DNA of 64,000 bases from CAWIJJ01 sp963836405 (GCA_963836405.1 CAWIJL010000004.1:163967-227966); one strand, 5' to 3'. Numbered from the stretch's first letter, positions 17,737 through 25,852 are shown. Notes: a model not told the origin generated them from the sequence alone. Made by a program: numbers and translations.

Positions 17737-18204
17737 TTAGTCGTGGCCCTGCCGGACGGGGATGCCGCGGATTTCCTGGTGATTCGGGAGCACGATACGG
17801 GCGGAGCGGATATCCGAAGTGCGCCCGTCGAACTCCACCACGTAGCCCATCACATCTCCGCGCGAGAAGTTGGCGAAATCAGCCGGTTCCCCCCGGCCAT
17901 TGAGGAAGGTGGCCGAGCGTCGCATATGGAAGCTGTTCGCGTCGTCGTAGAGGCGCATAGTGCGAAGGAACTGACGGGCGTTTTGATCCGTGTTCTCGCG
18001 AGGGCCGTTATGCCGCAGCGCCATCTGGCAGCGAATCTGTCCGGAATTGACCTCACAGTAGTCCACGGAGAGTGTAAAGTTCGCGGGAAAGTGGGCCGTA
18101 CCCACGGTGATATTCGCGGAGCGTCGTCCGATTTGCGGTGACTGGGCGAAGCCTGCACAAACCAAGGCTGCGCAGCCGATTACGAGAGAGAGATGACGGT
18201 ACAT
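17737..18204 (-). CDS. Hypothetical secreted protein
   Basis: The start chosen is the ATG at 18204, giving MYRHLSLVIGCAALVCAGFA followed by Q, a clear Sec signal peptide with probable cleavage after GFA; the open frame runs 19 codons further upstream. The mature ~135 residues have one cysteine pair (DYCEVNSGQIRCQM) and no domain I recognise. Gene convergent with hemY before the IS inserted between them. It is probably an ordinary chromosomal gene and marks the left border of the accessory region that follows. Confidence 0.55.
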   Translation of the reverse strand: MYRHLSLVIGCAALVCAGFAQSPQIGRRSANITVGTAHFPANFTLSVDYCEVNSGQIRCQMALRHNGPRENTDQNARQFLRTMRLYDDANSFHMRRSATFLNGRGEPADFANFSRGDVMGYVVEFDGRTSDIRSARIVLPNHQEIRGIPVRQGHD

Positions 18205-18415
18205 TGAATGCCTTTCCCTGAGCCCGAAGGGGGCAGATTGAGCGCGATCGCGGGAGAGCAAACGGTCATGCGAGGTCGCTCTCTAGGCCTTATCGGCCAT
18301 TCTTCTACTGGCAAGAATGTTTGCGGTTGGCTCCAGTCTTCAACCTGTACTGCATGGGGCAGCACCAGCGTGACAGCGATTATCTTCCCGAAACGCCGCC
18401 GGTGATGTAGCCACC

Positions 18416-18536
18416 GTGATCGCCACCCGCGAGATCGTTTCGGAGTACCCGGATGATACGCCGTGTCCGAGCCAACTGCTACGAGCCAAGCGCCGAACAC
18501 TGGGATCCCGGCATCAGGACGAGGAGGACGCCATGA
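18416..18536 (+). pseudogene. DUF4258-type toxin remnant with internal deletion
   Basis: Two pieces of a DUF4258 protein are recognisable in different frames. The first, in one frame, reads EIVSEYPDDTPCPSQL, matching the family's central EYPDD(K/R)PYPS motif. The second starts at 18480 and reads YEPSAEHWDPGIRTRRTP, the typical C-terminal end, with its TGA overlapping the start of the downstream zinc-finger antitoxin as ATGA. The strands between them that normally hold the HVV-type core are missing, and no clear start is visible. DUF4258 proteins are partners of YgiT-type antitoxins; this one cannot be functional. Confidence 0.65.
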
Positions 18537-18765
18537 CCTGCGCAATCTGCAAAAACGGGACAACTCACCCCGGCCATGTGACCGTCACGCTTCAGCGTGG
18601 CGATACAACGATACAACCGTGATCCTGAAGCAGGTCCCCGCTGAGGTGTGCACGAATTGCGGCGAGTATTACCTCTCCAGCGAGGTGACAGCGCAGGTGC
18701 TCAAAAGAGCGGAGTTGGCCGTCAAGAGTGGGGCGGAAGTCGAAATCCTGCGATTCGCAGCGTGA
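18533..18765 (+). pseudogene. YgiT/MqsA-type zinc-finger antitoxin broken by an 8-bp tandem duplication
   Basis: The frame starting at 18533 reads MTCAICKNGTTHPGHVTVTL, with the first CxxC zinc knuckle, and stops early. The other frame continues VILKQVPAEVCTNCGEYYLS with the second CxxC and the rest of the domain to 18765. The cause is visible: CGATACAA at 18601-18608 is repeated exactly at 18609-18616. Removing one copy gives a continuous 74-residue YgiT-type antitoxin (RGDTTVILK across the joint). Such antitoxins bind zinc through the four cysteines and neutralise a DUF4258 or MqsR toxin; the neighbouring toxin is itself degraded. Confidence 0.8.
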
Positions 18766-18773
18766 TGTGTTGG

Positions 18774-18806
18774 GGTGGTACGCCGGGCCGATCCGAACGG
18801 CCGACC
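18774..18806 (-). repeat. tRNA-3'-end-like direct repeat, copy A
   Basis: On the minus strand this reads as a T-arm (GGCCG TTCGGAT CGGCC) followed by an acceptor-like CGGCGT and ACCA. It matches copy B at 19569-19602 except for one missing C and a T/C change in the loop. No 5' half of a tRNA is present. The two copies lie in the same orientation on either side of the VapBC genes. Confidence 0.6.
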
Positions 18807-18824
18807 TGCCCGAACAGGTCCGTT

Positions 18825-19253
18825 TCATTGGAGCGGATTCACGACACGCAGTTTGAGAAAGCGGCTGAAGTCACGGTCGTTCGTGTATAGCTCGGCGCCC
18901 TGCTCGATTGCCAGTGCCGCGAGAACGGCGTCGGTCACCAGCGGCCCGGAACACTGCGAATCCGCCAACAGGTCTCGCAGGATTTCCCAGTGCCGCTCAC
19001 CGGGAGACGGCGCGACCACGTTTGGCAGTGACAGCCATTCGTCGACAATCGCCCGCGCCTCGTCGATTGTGAGCGGATTATTCCACGCCCGCGGGTTGGT
19101 GGTGATGCGGACGAACGCGTAAATGGAATGCCAAGGAAAAAGGACCGGCTCCGGTCTTGCGAGCACGTCCTCCAGCCAGCGCCGCGCCTTCGGGTGCTCT
19201 GGCGCGGAGGAGTCGTAGGCATACAGCAGGAGATTCGCGTCGACCAGGATCAT
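18825..19253 (-). CDS. vapC: PIN-domain ribonuclease toxin (VapC family)
   Basis: A 142-residue PIN protein: MILVDANLLLYAYDSSAPEH has the first catalytic Asp, the central Glu lies in the region WEILRDLLADSQ, TDAVLAALAIEQGAEL has the third acidic residue, and LYTNDRDFSRF the fourth. VapC toxins are Mg-dependent endoribonucleases that cut tRNA or rRNA. The start ATG overlaps the stop of the upstream antitoxin by four bases (ATGA), so antitoxin is made first, the usual VapBC arrangement. The sequence is complete. Confidence 0.9.
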   Translation of the reverse strand: MILVDANLLLYAYDSSAPEHPKARRWLEDVLARPEPVLFPWHSIYAFVRITTNPRAWNNPLTIDEARAIVDEWLSLPNVVAPSPGERHWEILRDLLADSQCSGPLVTDAVLAALAIEQGAELYTNDRDFSRFLKLRVVNPLQ

Positions 19254-19495
19254 CTGTGCAGCGGGCCTTCAATCTGGTCGAGCAGGCGCGCGATGCTCGC
19301 CGCCGACAAGCCGTCGCGGAGACCCATCGGCCGCGCTCGGACGGTGAACTTCGGCCGTGGCTGATACGCTTGGCGCGCGGTAAGCCCCAATCGCAAGTAG
19401 TAGTTGACGATTTCCTTGAAGCTCTTGCCTTCCCGGCGCGCCTCGCGTTCGAGCCGGTCTTGCACATCGTCATCCAAGGTCAGAGTCGTTCTCAC
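19250..19495 (-). CDS. vapB: Ribbon-helix-helix antitoxin (VapB-like)
   Basis: An 81-residue protein with a GTG start at 19495. The N terminus MRTTLTLDDDVQDRLEREAR is a typical ribbon-helix-helix DNA-binding arm plus first helix, and GKSFKEIVNYYLRLGL the second helix. The C-terminal ~30 residues, basic and then amphipathic (GLSAASIARLLDQIEG), should wrap the PIN toxin. It lies directly ahead of vapC on the same strand. A 12-bp palindrome overlapping its start codon is a natural site for autoregulation. Confidence 0.85.
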   Translation of the reverse strand: MRTTLTLDDDVQDRLEREARREGKSFKEIVNYYLRLGLTARQAYQPRPKFTVRARPMGLRDGLSAASIARLLDQIEGPLHR

Positions 19496-19505
19496 ATCAT
19501 GATGT
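19494..19505 (-). promoter_or_regulatory. Palindrome over the vapB start, possible autoregulatory operator
   Basis: ACATCATGATGT is a perfect 12-bp palindrome that overlaps the first bases of the vapB GTG start. Ribbon-helix-helix antitoxins bind short palindromes of this kind in their own promoters. No clear -10/-35 pair was assigned. Confidence 0.4.
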
Positions 19506-19568
19506 TAACACAGAGGCATCTTGATGCCCGACGCGGCTGTCTCATGTGCTGCGGTTTTCGAGGAGTAG

Positions 19569-19602
19569 GGTGGTACGCCCGGGCCGATTCGAACGGCCGA
19601 CC
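19569..19602 (-). repeat. tRNA-3'-end-like direct repeat, copy B
   Basis: The minus strand reads GGCCG TTCGAAT CGGCC, a canonical T-arm with TTCGAAT loop, then CGGGCGT and ACCA, as in the 3' end of a tRNA gene with encoded CCA. The complementary 5' acceptor strand (ACGCCCG) is not found upstream, so this is not a whole tRNA. Such 3' ends are the usual attachment sites of integrative elements. Apart from this copy I see nothing definite between 19506 and the start of the next gene. Confidence 0.65.
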
Positions 19603-19868
19603 CTTTTGCTCCGGAGCTATCGGAACCCCTTCTAATCCTTCCTGCCGTTACTTGGGTTTTCAACAACTTGGGGCGTCTGCTTTCGCTCGGCCGACATCCT
19701 GAGAGGGCTCAACAACCACGGTATTGATACGGTTCTGATACGGCGGCGGCGTTCCTCCGTTCTGTTCTCGAGGTCTCTGAGTGCGCCGTTTCTGCCGTTT
19801 GCCCTCTCGCCCCGAAATGACAATGGCCCGCGTTGCAGCGCGAGCCATCGATCCAGAGGGGGTGAAAA

Positions 19869-20841
19869 TTGAATCCTCTCAACGGAATTATACACCACCA
19901 CGGCACGCAAACAAAAGGCGAAAATGCGTTCGAAGGTCTGCCACTTGTGGCCGGCGATCCTATGGATCAGAGCGGTGGTTCTAGGTCTTCCAGCCTGGTC
20001 GGGTCGGATCTTACCACCTCTGACTATTCCGACTTGGAGTCGCGATGGATTGACCGTTCCCTGAGCATCCGCGCTGGCCTGCGTCGCGTCGATTCGGTTG
20101 CTGGTGCTGAGATCATCGGCCGCAAGAACGGCAACTATGCTGGCGTCGTCATTCCGTATTTCCACCCCGGTTCCAGTTCCGTCCGCGAGTACCGGTTGCG
20201 CAGGGATCAGCCCGAGCTCGAGTACGACTTTGCCGGCAATCTGAAGGCCAGACAGAAATACCTCAGCCCGCCGGGCCGGTCCAACCTGTTGTACGTGGTG
20301 CCCGGCGTTAGCCAAGAGTCCCTTCGCGACGCAACCCTGCCCATCGTTGATCACGGAGGGGGAGTTCAAGACCCTCGCCCTGTGGCGCTTGGCCAACTAC
20401 GGGTCCCGAGCACAGTCCCGCTTTCTGCCCGTGGGAATTTCCGGCGTTTTACAACTGGCGCGGGACCATCGGCAAGGCTGTCGGGCCGGACGGCAGCCGG
20501 TTGGACGTCAAAGGGGCAATCCCGGATCTCGACTGGATCGTATGGGCCGGCCGCCGAGTCGTGATTGCCTACGATGCCGATGCGGTCACCAAGGAGGCCG
20601 TCCGCATCGCCCGTTCCATGCTCGGCGCGCACTTGCGCGGCTGTGGGGCCATCGTCGGCTTCCTGGAATGGGACGTCGCCAAGGGCAAAGGAATCGATGA
20701 CCACCTGGCCATGGTCGGTCCCGAAACAGTCCTCGATGAAATCGCGCACATCGATTTCGCGAGCTCCGCATGGAAGAAGGACTTGCTGCGCTCCAAACCG
20801 CCTATGAACACGACGGAGGGCCGTATCTTGCCGGTCCTGGT
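19869..20841 (+). pseudogene. DUF3854 (TOPRIM-like) protein, frameshifted twice and cut at its 3' end
   Basis: The frame from about 19869 (true start uncertain) reads through WIDRSLSIRAGLRRVDSVAG and YEYDFAGNLK-like sequence to YVVPGVSQESLRDATLPI. One extra base near 20346 shifts the frame to VITEGEFKTLALWRLANYG, and one extra T in the run 20447-20450 shifts it again to YNWRGTIGKAVGPDG, DWIVWAGRRVVIAYDADAVT and FLEWDVAKGKGIDDHLA. ITEGEFK and YDAD are the TOPRIM acidic motifs of DUF3854, a domain of plasmid- and element-borne primase-like proteins. The coding sequence stops at GRILPVL, where the truncated response regulator begins on the other strand. Confidence 0.7.
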
Positions 20842-20895
20842 CCTCTCCAGCCCTTTCCGGACGATCGCGTGATCGTCGGCGATCAGGATCTTCAT
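20842..20895 (-). pseudogene. NarL-type response regulator, first 18 codons only
   Basis: The frame starting at 20895 reads MKILIADDHAIVRKGLER, the unmistakable N terminus of a NarL/FixJ response regulator receiver domain with its acidic pair. After that the sequence becomes the reverse complement of the DUF3854 gene. The start overlaps the end of the histidine kinase upstream as ATGA, so this was the second gene of a two-component operon, lost to the left of ~20842. Confidence 0.8.
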
Positions 20896-21340
20896 CGGCC
20901 GGTATCCTCACGCCCGGACAGCGGCACACGCAAAGTGACGCTCGTTCCCTTGCCGCGCCTTCCTTGAATCTTCAGATGACCGCCCATGCGCATGACACGC
21001 TCCTGGAGGCCCAGCAGCCCCAACGATTCCGGCGCTTCAATCTGTCGCCTTGTAATACCCCTGCCATCATCCCGTACTTCTAGCACCACATGTCGCTCTT
21101 CCTGCTTTACGGAGACGGTCACCGTACGGGCGTTGGCATGCCGCGCCACGTTGGTCAGCAATTCCTGAAAGATTCGAAATGCGTTCGTCGAGTCGTCCCG
21201 GCTCAGCCCAAGCCGGCCGGCAGTAGGTTCCAGGACGCAATGGATACGCGTGCGTGCTTGAAACTCCAGAAGCTGCCATTCGATGGCCGCGGCCAGCCCA
21301 AGGTCATCCAGCACGCTGGGCCGCAGTTCCGCGGGCGCAC
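20892..21340 (-). pseudogene. NarL-type sensor histidine kinase, C-terminal catalytic part only
   Basis: From about 21340 leftwards the frame gives AELRPSVLDDLGLAAAIEWQ, the end of the HisKA_3 dimerisation region, then the HATPase domain: FRIFQELLTNVARHANARTV (N box), VRDDGRGI (G1 box), GLLGLQERVMRMGGHLKIQG and GKGTSVTLRVPL (G2 region). The phosphorylated His and any sensor domain are missing; sequence upstream of 21340 is unrelated and leads into the 541-residue ORF. The gene was followed by a NarL-type regulator, now also truncated, so both halves of this system were broken by separate events. Confidence 0.8.
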
Positions 21341-21471
21341 GAACGGCGAAGACGTTAACAACAGGGGACCTGGATTCCGGGGTGGGAAAGTTTGGCTCCC
21401 CATCTTGGACACTATTAGATTCTTGGATCGAAGATCGTAAACAAGAATACTTGAACATTTGGAGGGGTAAC

Positions 21472-23097
21472 TCAGGCGGCTGCCAGGAGGTCCACGATAT
21501 CCTGGATGGCCTTGTCGGCCTTGTGATAGGCAGCTTCCAGTTTGCTGTTTGGTCGGCACGCAGGATCGGGTCTGTGGTGGAAGCGGCTGTTGGCGAGAGG
21601 GCCGCAGAGTCGCTTATGGAAGAACAGGAACAACAGCGCAACCTGTAGGCCTTTGGCACTGAGGCGGTAGGCATAGCGGCGGCCGTCGCGTTCGAGCAGG
21701 CCATGACCTTTCAACTTCCGGAGGTCGTAGCGGAGTTGATTCAGACCGTAGGTTTTGGCGGAAAGCGCGAAGGTGGTGAGCACGGTCTGGTGAATCTGTT
21801 TGGCCGTCCAGCCGCCGACGGCAGTTCCGCCATGCAGGAGGACTTCCATCAGGCGAATGATCCGGGTTTCATGGATTTTGATTCCGGGATACCGGACGGT
21901 ACCGATGGTCACCGGCAGTGCCAGCCGTTGCAGAAGCGGGAAATCCACATGGACGTTGAGCCACTGGGCCTGGCAATCGGCGAAACCATCGGTAATGGTC
22001 TGGAATCGTTTACGCACCGCATCCAGGTGAGTGAGACCTTTCTTCAGTCCGAAGTCGCGCAGATTGTTGGAAACCAGTTCATTGCGCAAGAACCGGGAGA
22101 ACTTTTCATACTGCTTGAGGAAGGAGTTTTTCCAATAGGCTCGGAAGACGTGATGCCCATGCTCGATCTGCTCGATGACCGTCGCCAGTTTGCCGCGTAG
22201 TCGCTTATTGAGCCGGACACCGAAGATTTCGCTGATGCGATGGGCCGTCAAACGCCAGAGCCCGAGTTCACAACTTCGCTCGAAGATTTTGTGGATGGGA
22301 AAGTGGCGCTTGAAGATGAAGTTGCGGCAGTACTCGATCTGCGCGATGGCGTAAAACCGCGACAGGTTCATCTGGCTGCGTTCCTTTTTGGAGAACTTCG
22401 GCCCCAACAGAAATGTCCAGTAATCGAGTTGCTTGCCGATGATCTCCGCGCTCAGCCGGTCGGCGGCCGCCTGTAGTTCGGCCACACTATCCACTGCCAG
22501 GAAAGCGTTGTCGTTCTTGCGGAAGCCGATCTGCTTTCGCTTCAGTTCCTGTTCGATGAAAGAGTGACCGTTGAGCCAGTAGGTCGCATGAAAGGGAAAG
22601 AAGCTCGCCACACGTACGATGATGGGGCCCAGAACGGCATCCCGGATATAGAAATAGTAATGGGTGAAACGGCTTCGTTGGTGCGCCAAAATGCGATGGT
22701 TCGGATCTTTCGTCGGGAATTTGGGGACGCTGATGCGGAAGGTTCGGCCCTGCTCCATGCTCTTGAAGATGAAGTAGACCCCGTAGGCGTTTTTCTTCTC
22801 CATACGGCGCAGCGCGGGCAGGACGTAGTCCTCTTTGCGGGTTCCCTTTTCGGCCCACTCTATCGGGATTTCGTGGTTGCGGGCGTACGCCTCGACCCAG
22901 TCCCGGTAGTCGTTGGTGCGCTGGCTGAGGACTTCTTTACTCACCACCGGAATGCCAAGGACGTCCCGGAAGAAATAAACCACCTGCTCAGGCCGGGACA
23001 AACCGCTCAGGTATCCGTGAATGACGATGCGGTCGAAGCAGTGATAAACCAAGGACAGGAAATCCGCGAACAACTGGATGAACCGTTCCATGCCCAC
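21472..23097 (-). CDS. 541-residue protein of an uncharacterised, apparently multicopy family with C-terminal winged-helix-like region
   Basis: The protein starts MGMERFIQLFADFLSLVYHC and includes FDRIVIHGYLSGLSRPEQVV, NAYGVYFIFKSMEQGRTFRI, RSRFTHYYFYIRDAVLGPII, NLSRFYAIAQIEYCRNFIFK and, near the end, LNQLRYDLRKLKGHGLLERD, a winged-helix-like segment that probably explains why relatives are named MarR-like. I recognise the family as large and nearly identical across Acidobacteria and some Planctomycetes, with no assigned function. It sits inside a histidine-kinase locus and has no obvious partner gene. I saw no clear inverted repeats at its ends. Its behaviour resembles a mobile element, but no classical transposase motif is evident. 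Confidence 0.6.
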   Translation of the reverse strand: MGMERFIQLFADFLSLVYHCFDRIVIHGYLSGLSRPEQVVYFFRDVLGIPVVSKEVLSQRTNDYRDWVEAYARNHEIPIEWAEKGTRKEDYVLPALRRMEKKNAYGVYFIFKSMEQGRTFRISVPKFPTKDPNHRILAHQRSRFTHYYFYIRDAVLGPIIVRVASFFPFHATYWLNGHSFIEQELKRKQIGFRKNDNAFLAVDSVAELQAAADRLSAEIIGKQLDYWTFLLGPKFSKKERSQMNLSRFYAIAQIEYCRNFIFKRHFPIHKIFERSCELGLWRLTAHRISEIFGVRLNKRLRGKLATVIEQIEHGHHVFRAYWKNSFLKQYEKFSRFLRNELVSNNLRDFGLKKGLTHLDAVRKRFQTITDGFADCQAQWLNVHVDFPLLQRLALPVTIGTVRYPGIKIHETRIIRLMEVLLHGGTAVGGWTAKQIHQTVLTTFALSAKTYGLNQLRYDLRKLKGHGLLERDGRRYAYRLSAKGLQVALLFLFFHKRLCGPLANSRFHHRPDPACRPNSKLEAAYHKADKAIQDIVDLLAAA

Positions 23098-23125
23098 GCA
23101 CTATACTCTATGGAGAGAAACGACC

Positions 23126-23509
23126 GTGGGTCGCAGAACCATCAAACGTGGGTCGGCTAGACAGGTGGTGGACGGCAAGGGCTTCCGCCTCGCCGACGAA
23201 ATTGGCTACATCCAAGACAAGGCCGCCGATCACGACGGGCGGATCGTCACCATCGGCCAACTTATCCTGTTCTCCACCGACACCGGTGATGCCTGGTTGC
23301 TCGACGTCACCGACCACCTTGCGGCCCGTCTGGCCAGGGACGGGGATCCCGAACCGATCTACCTCGAGGAGACCGATACGAGCTTCGCCATCGAATGGAA
23401 GGGCCGCTATCGGATCGAGGGGCCCGCGTTCATCTACGCTGATCGCAACACCGGCCGCGTCACGACCATTCTCGGCTACCCGACACAGAAACTCGCCCCC
23501 GCGGGCTGA
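23126..23509 (+). CDS. Hypothetical protein
   Basis: About 127 residues from a GTG at 23126 (the frame is open a little further upstream, overlapping the divergent 541-residue gene). The sequence has RGSARQVVDGKGFRLADEIG, then IVTIGQLILFSTDTGDAWLL, a probable beta-rich core, and FAIEWKGRYRIEGPAFIYAD near the end. The regular alternation and the WKGRYRI segment suggest a small all-beta domain, but I do not recognise a family. Divergent from its neighbour, it may belong to the same insertion. The 299 bases that follow, to the next gene, hold nothing I can identify. Confidence 0.45.
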   Translation: MGRRTIKRGSARQVVDGKGFRLADEIGYIQDKAADHDGRIVTIGQLILFSTDTGDAWLLDVTDHLAARLARDGDPEPIYLEETDTSFAIEWKGRYRIEGPAFIYADRNTGRVTTILGYPTQKLAPAG

Positions 23510-23808
23510 TCGGGAAATTTCAAATATCTTTGGCTAGAACTATCGCAGCATAAAACGTCCTGGATGCGAACCGGCATAACCGCTTTGTTCCACCTTGAGA
23601 TCCGCTCTTCAGATGCAAGGGCATACAAACTGGGCGCCCAATGCAGGTCATGCTCGAACTCCCGCTACGTCCAGCTTGGGAAAACGCTCCAACTTCGTTT
23701 CCTGAAGAGTATCGTGTCTTCTGAGGCGCACGGAAGTGCACGCCGTTCCCCCAGTTTTCGCACAACGGTCCCGAATGGCGTAACAACGGCGTCACGCGGG
23801 TTCCATGC

Positions 23809-24513
23809 TTACGCGACCATTACAGTCGTCGGCAAGGCCTCTTCGACCCTCCTAAGCTCGTCGGGAATCTCCCAGTCCTGGATGACCGATTCAATTATCA
23901 GGGGTACGCTTTCAGGTATCAATTCGGCGACCAACTGAAAAGCCCTGATCGATGAGAACGAGAGCCGGTCATGTCTGCTGGACGTGTTTACCTCACTGAT
24001 GTGCACCTGTCGCAGCCTTGATTCGTAGACCTTGGCAATCATATAGGCTTCCGTCATGGTCGCGTCGACCTGGCGGGCGTGCCCCAAATCAAAGCAAAAG
24101 CTCGCATCAGCCAACTCTTCAAACACACTCGCAAGCTCCTCGACGGTTCGGCCGATCGGCTTTCGTTTGTCCATATTCTCGACGCAAAGCAAGTTCCCGA
24201 ACTCTCTCCAAAGGCCATAGTCATGGATCGCATCAGGATGGACGACAATTGGCCAACCATTTGCAGCCAGGTCCAGGAGGTACTTCACTACCTCGCGTTC
24301 GGCATCGATGTCGACGTTACTCGGCGCGTGCACCGCGACGTAGTTAAACTGTGATAAGTCCAACTCATTACAAGCCGCCACCAATGGGCCGAGTTCTGGC
24401 TGGCGTAATGCCGAGAGCTCAACGGCGTGTGTACCGTAAGGCCGAAGCATCTCCAGTGCCTGACGAAAATTACCGAATGCTAGCGCGCCGGTAGAAAAGC
24501 CGAGGGTTCGCAT
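23809..24513 (-). CDS. TIM-barrel protein of the sugar isomerase / endonuclease IV-like fold
   Basis: A 234-residue protein resembling xylose isomerase-like TIM barrels: GFSTGALAFGNFRQALEMLR at strand 1, AVELSALRQPELGPL, then metal-ligand candidates in VAVHAPSNVDID, IVVHPDA, LCVENMDKRK (Glu), SFCFDLGHARQVD (Asp/His) and VHISEVN (His/Glu), ending PLIIESVIQDWE. The order of His, Glu and Asp ligands fits a divalent-metal enzyme. Its start overlaps the stop of the nucleotidyltransferase gene by one base (TAATG), so the two are made together. At this length it is shorter than most sugar isomerases. The substrate is unknown; see the findings for a possible defence role. Confidence 0.7.
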   Translation of the reverse strand: MRTLGFSTGALAFGNFRQALEMLRPYGTHAVELSALRQPELGPLVAACNELDLSQFNYVAVHAPSNVDIDAEREVVKYLLDLAANGWPIVVHPDAIHDYGLWREFGNLLCVENMDKRKPIGRTVEELASVFEELADASFCFDLGHARQVDATMTEAYMIAKVYESRLRQVHISEVNTSSRHDRLSFSSIRAFQLVAELIPESVPLIIESVIQDWEIPDELRRVEEALPTTVMVA

Positions 24514-25580
24514 TAGAATACTCCGTACATTTTTGTAAGGTCGTAAAGACGACTCTTCTCGTCAAAGAATAGCTCCAAGAGTGCGTCGCGGAACTCGTGT
24601 GTGATGCGCCTTGCTTCACCCCATGTGGTATCGTTTGGATCGGGATCGGGTGGTAAGTTCTCAAGAATGTCACGGGTATGCTGGTCAGCCAACAATCCCA
24701 GGAACTGATCATACGAATTGAATAAGCTCAGGGCCGTTGCCTCCAAATGGGGGAAGGCCAACAGGGTTGTAGCAAGGATTTCTAGAGGTGTAAGTCGAAG
24801 AAAATCGCGGAGGCACGCGACGCATTCTGGAGATCCGCTCGGTGCGGGACACGGGAAGAGGCGCGGGCTGACGTTGATGCGGAGTTCACAACTAAAGCAA
24901 GTTAGCAAACCAGAAACGTAAATGAGCTTGCGGGACATTCGCAGCTTAAAATTGCGCATTGCTGCGCCGTGCCCGAACCGCGATCGCCGCTTATACGCAA
25001 AGTCTACCGCCATAGTGCGCCAATACCGGGCGAAATCATTTTGGAGAAATCGTGGCACGTGATACTTGCCCGAGCCACGCCGAAAACCGTCATCTTCGTT
25101 GATGTAACGTCGCAGAACGCTTTTTATCACACGTTCGTACGCATCGGGACGCCCCACGGCAGAGGATTCTAGCAAAAGTAGTATCCGGCGTGTCGTATTG
25201 CGATTTGTGTCATCCTCTCCTCCCATTTGGTGGATCAGATCATGGCTAAAAGCCATTGTGCCAAACGTGCCCTCCCGCCCTGGCGGTTTCTTCGCCGCCC
25301 GGCTCACGATTTCCTGTATGCGAGGTAGAATGTCAATAATATTGGGGTCAGCTTGGCCGTCGATGAGCAATGTCCAATCGATGTCGCTGCCCGATGTGAA
25401 TTCGTCCCGTGCAAGAGATCCCGAAATTACGACACTGCTGTCGTCCGAGTCTAGGCCAGTAAGATCTTGCCTCAATTTCGAGCGCGTTCTGATCGAAAGC
25501 TCGCGAGCATCGTTGATGTTCTTCCACCGGGCGTTGAGCTTCGCCTCAAGTGTCTGAACGGGGGTAGGCGTTGGCGACAT
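24513..25580 (-). CDS. Nucleotidyltransferase of the Pol-beta-like fold
   Basis: 355 residues from the ATG at 25580; the frame remains open upstream, but the earlier part looks non-coding. The NTase motif is VVISGSLARDEFTSGSDIDW: GS, then D-x-D (SDIDW) about 10 residues on. The following segments GTFGTMAFSHDLIHQMGG, NTTRRILLLLESSAVG and FLQNDFARYWRTMAVDFAYK are conserved in a family I recognise only as nucleotidyltransferase-domain proteins. A helical C-terminal half with a Cys-containing patch follows. It is co-translated with the TIM-barrel gene. Whether it modifies RNA, protein or a small molecule, or makes a signal nucleotide, cannot be told from sequence. Confidence 0.7.
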   Translation of the reverse strand: MSPTPTPVQTLEAKLNARWKNINDARELSIRTRSKLRQDLTGLDSDDSSVVISGSLARDEFTSGSDIDWTLLIDGQADPNIIDILPRIQEIVSRAAKKPPGREGTFGTMAFSHDLIHQMGGEDDTNRNTTRRILLLLESSAVGRPDAYERVIKSVLRRYINEDDGFRRGSGKYHVPRFLQNDFARYWRTMAVDFAYKRRSRFGHGAAMRNFKLRMSRKLIYVSGLLTCFSCELRINVSPRLFPCPAPSGSPECVACLRDFLRLTPLEILATTLLAFPHLEATALSLFNSYDQFLGLLADQHTRDILENLPPDPDPNDTTWGEARRITHEFRDALLELFFDEKSRLYDLTKMYGVF

Positions 25581-25852
25581 TATTTTCTTGAACCATGGTG
25601 GAACAATTGACGGAGCCGTTCTGGCCTGTCGCCGTCGAACCACGTTCGACGAAGACTTCCCGGGACGTGAAGTCCCTCGACTCCATATTTTAGCAATGAG
25701 GCATTGTACCAGACTTTGCGCAATGAACCGCGGCCCATGCGGGTCGTGCGCGATTGCGATTACATCGCCCCGTCGTCTGGCCGCCCAGTTGTCAGAATGG
25801 AGTCGCGACTCGGCCGCCGTCGCCCTCGGCTTGGCTATGCGATCCAGGACGC

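Noticed and set aside
19569..19660. A possible complete tRNA gene on the minus strand
   Set aside because: T-arm and acceptor 3' strand are present but no complementary 5' acceptor strand, D-arm or anticodon arm can be found upstream.
24513..25580. CBASS-type cyclic nucleotide synthase
   Set aside because: The NTase motif lacks the usual arrangement of CD-NTases and no effector (nuclease, phospholipase or membrane protein) of that system is adjacent; the partner is a TIM barrel.
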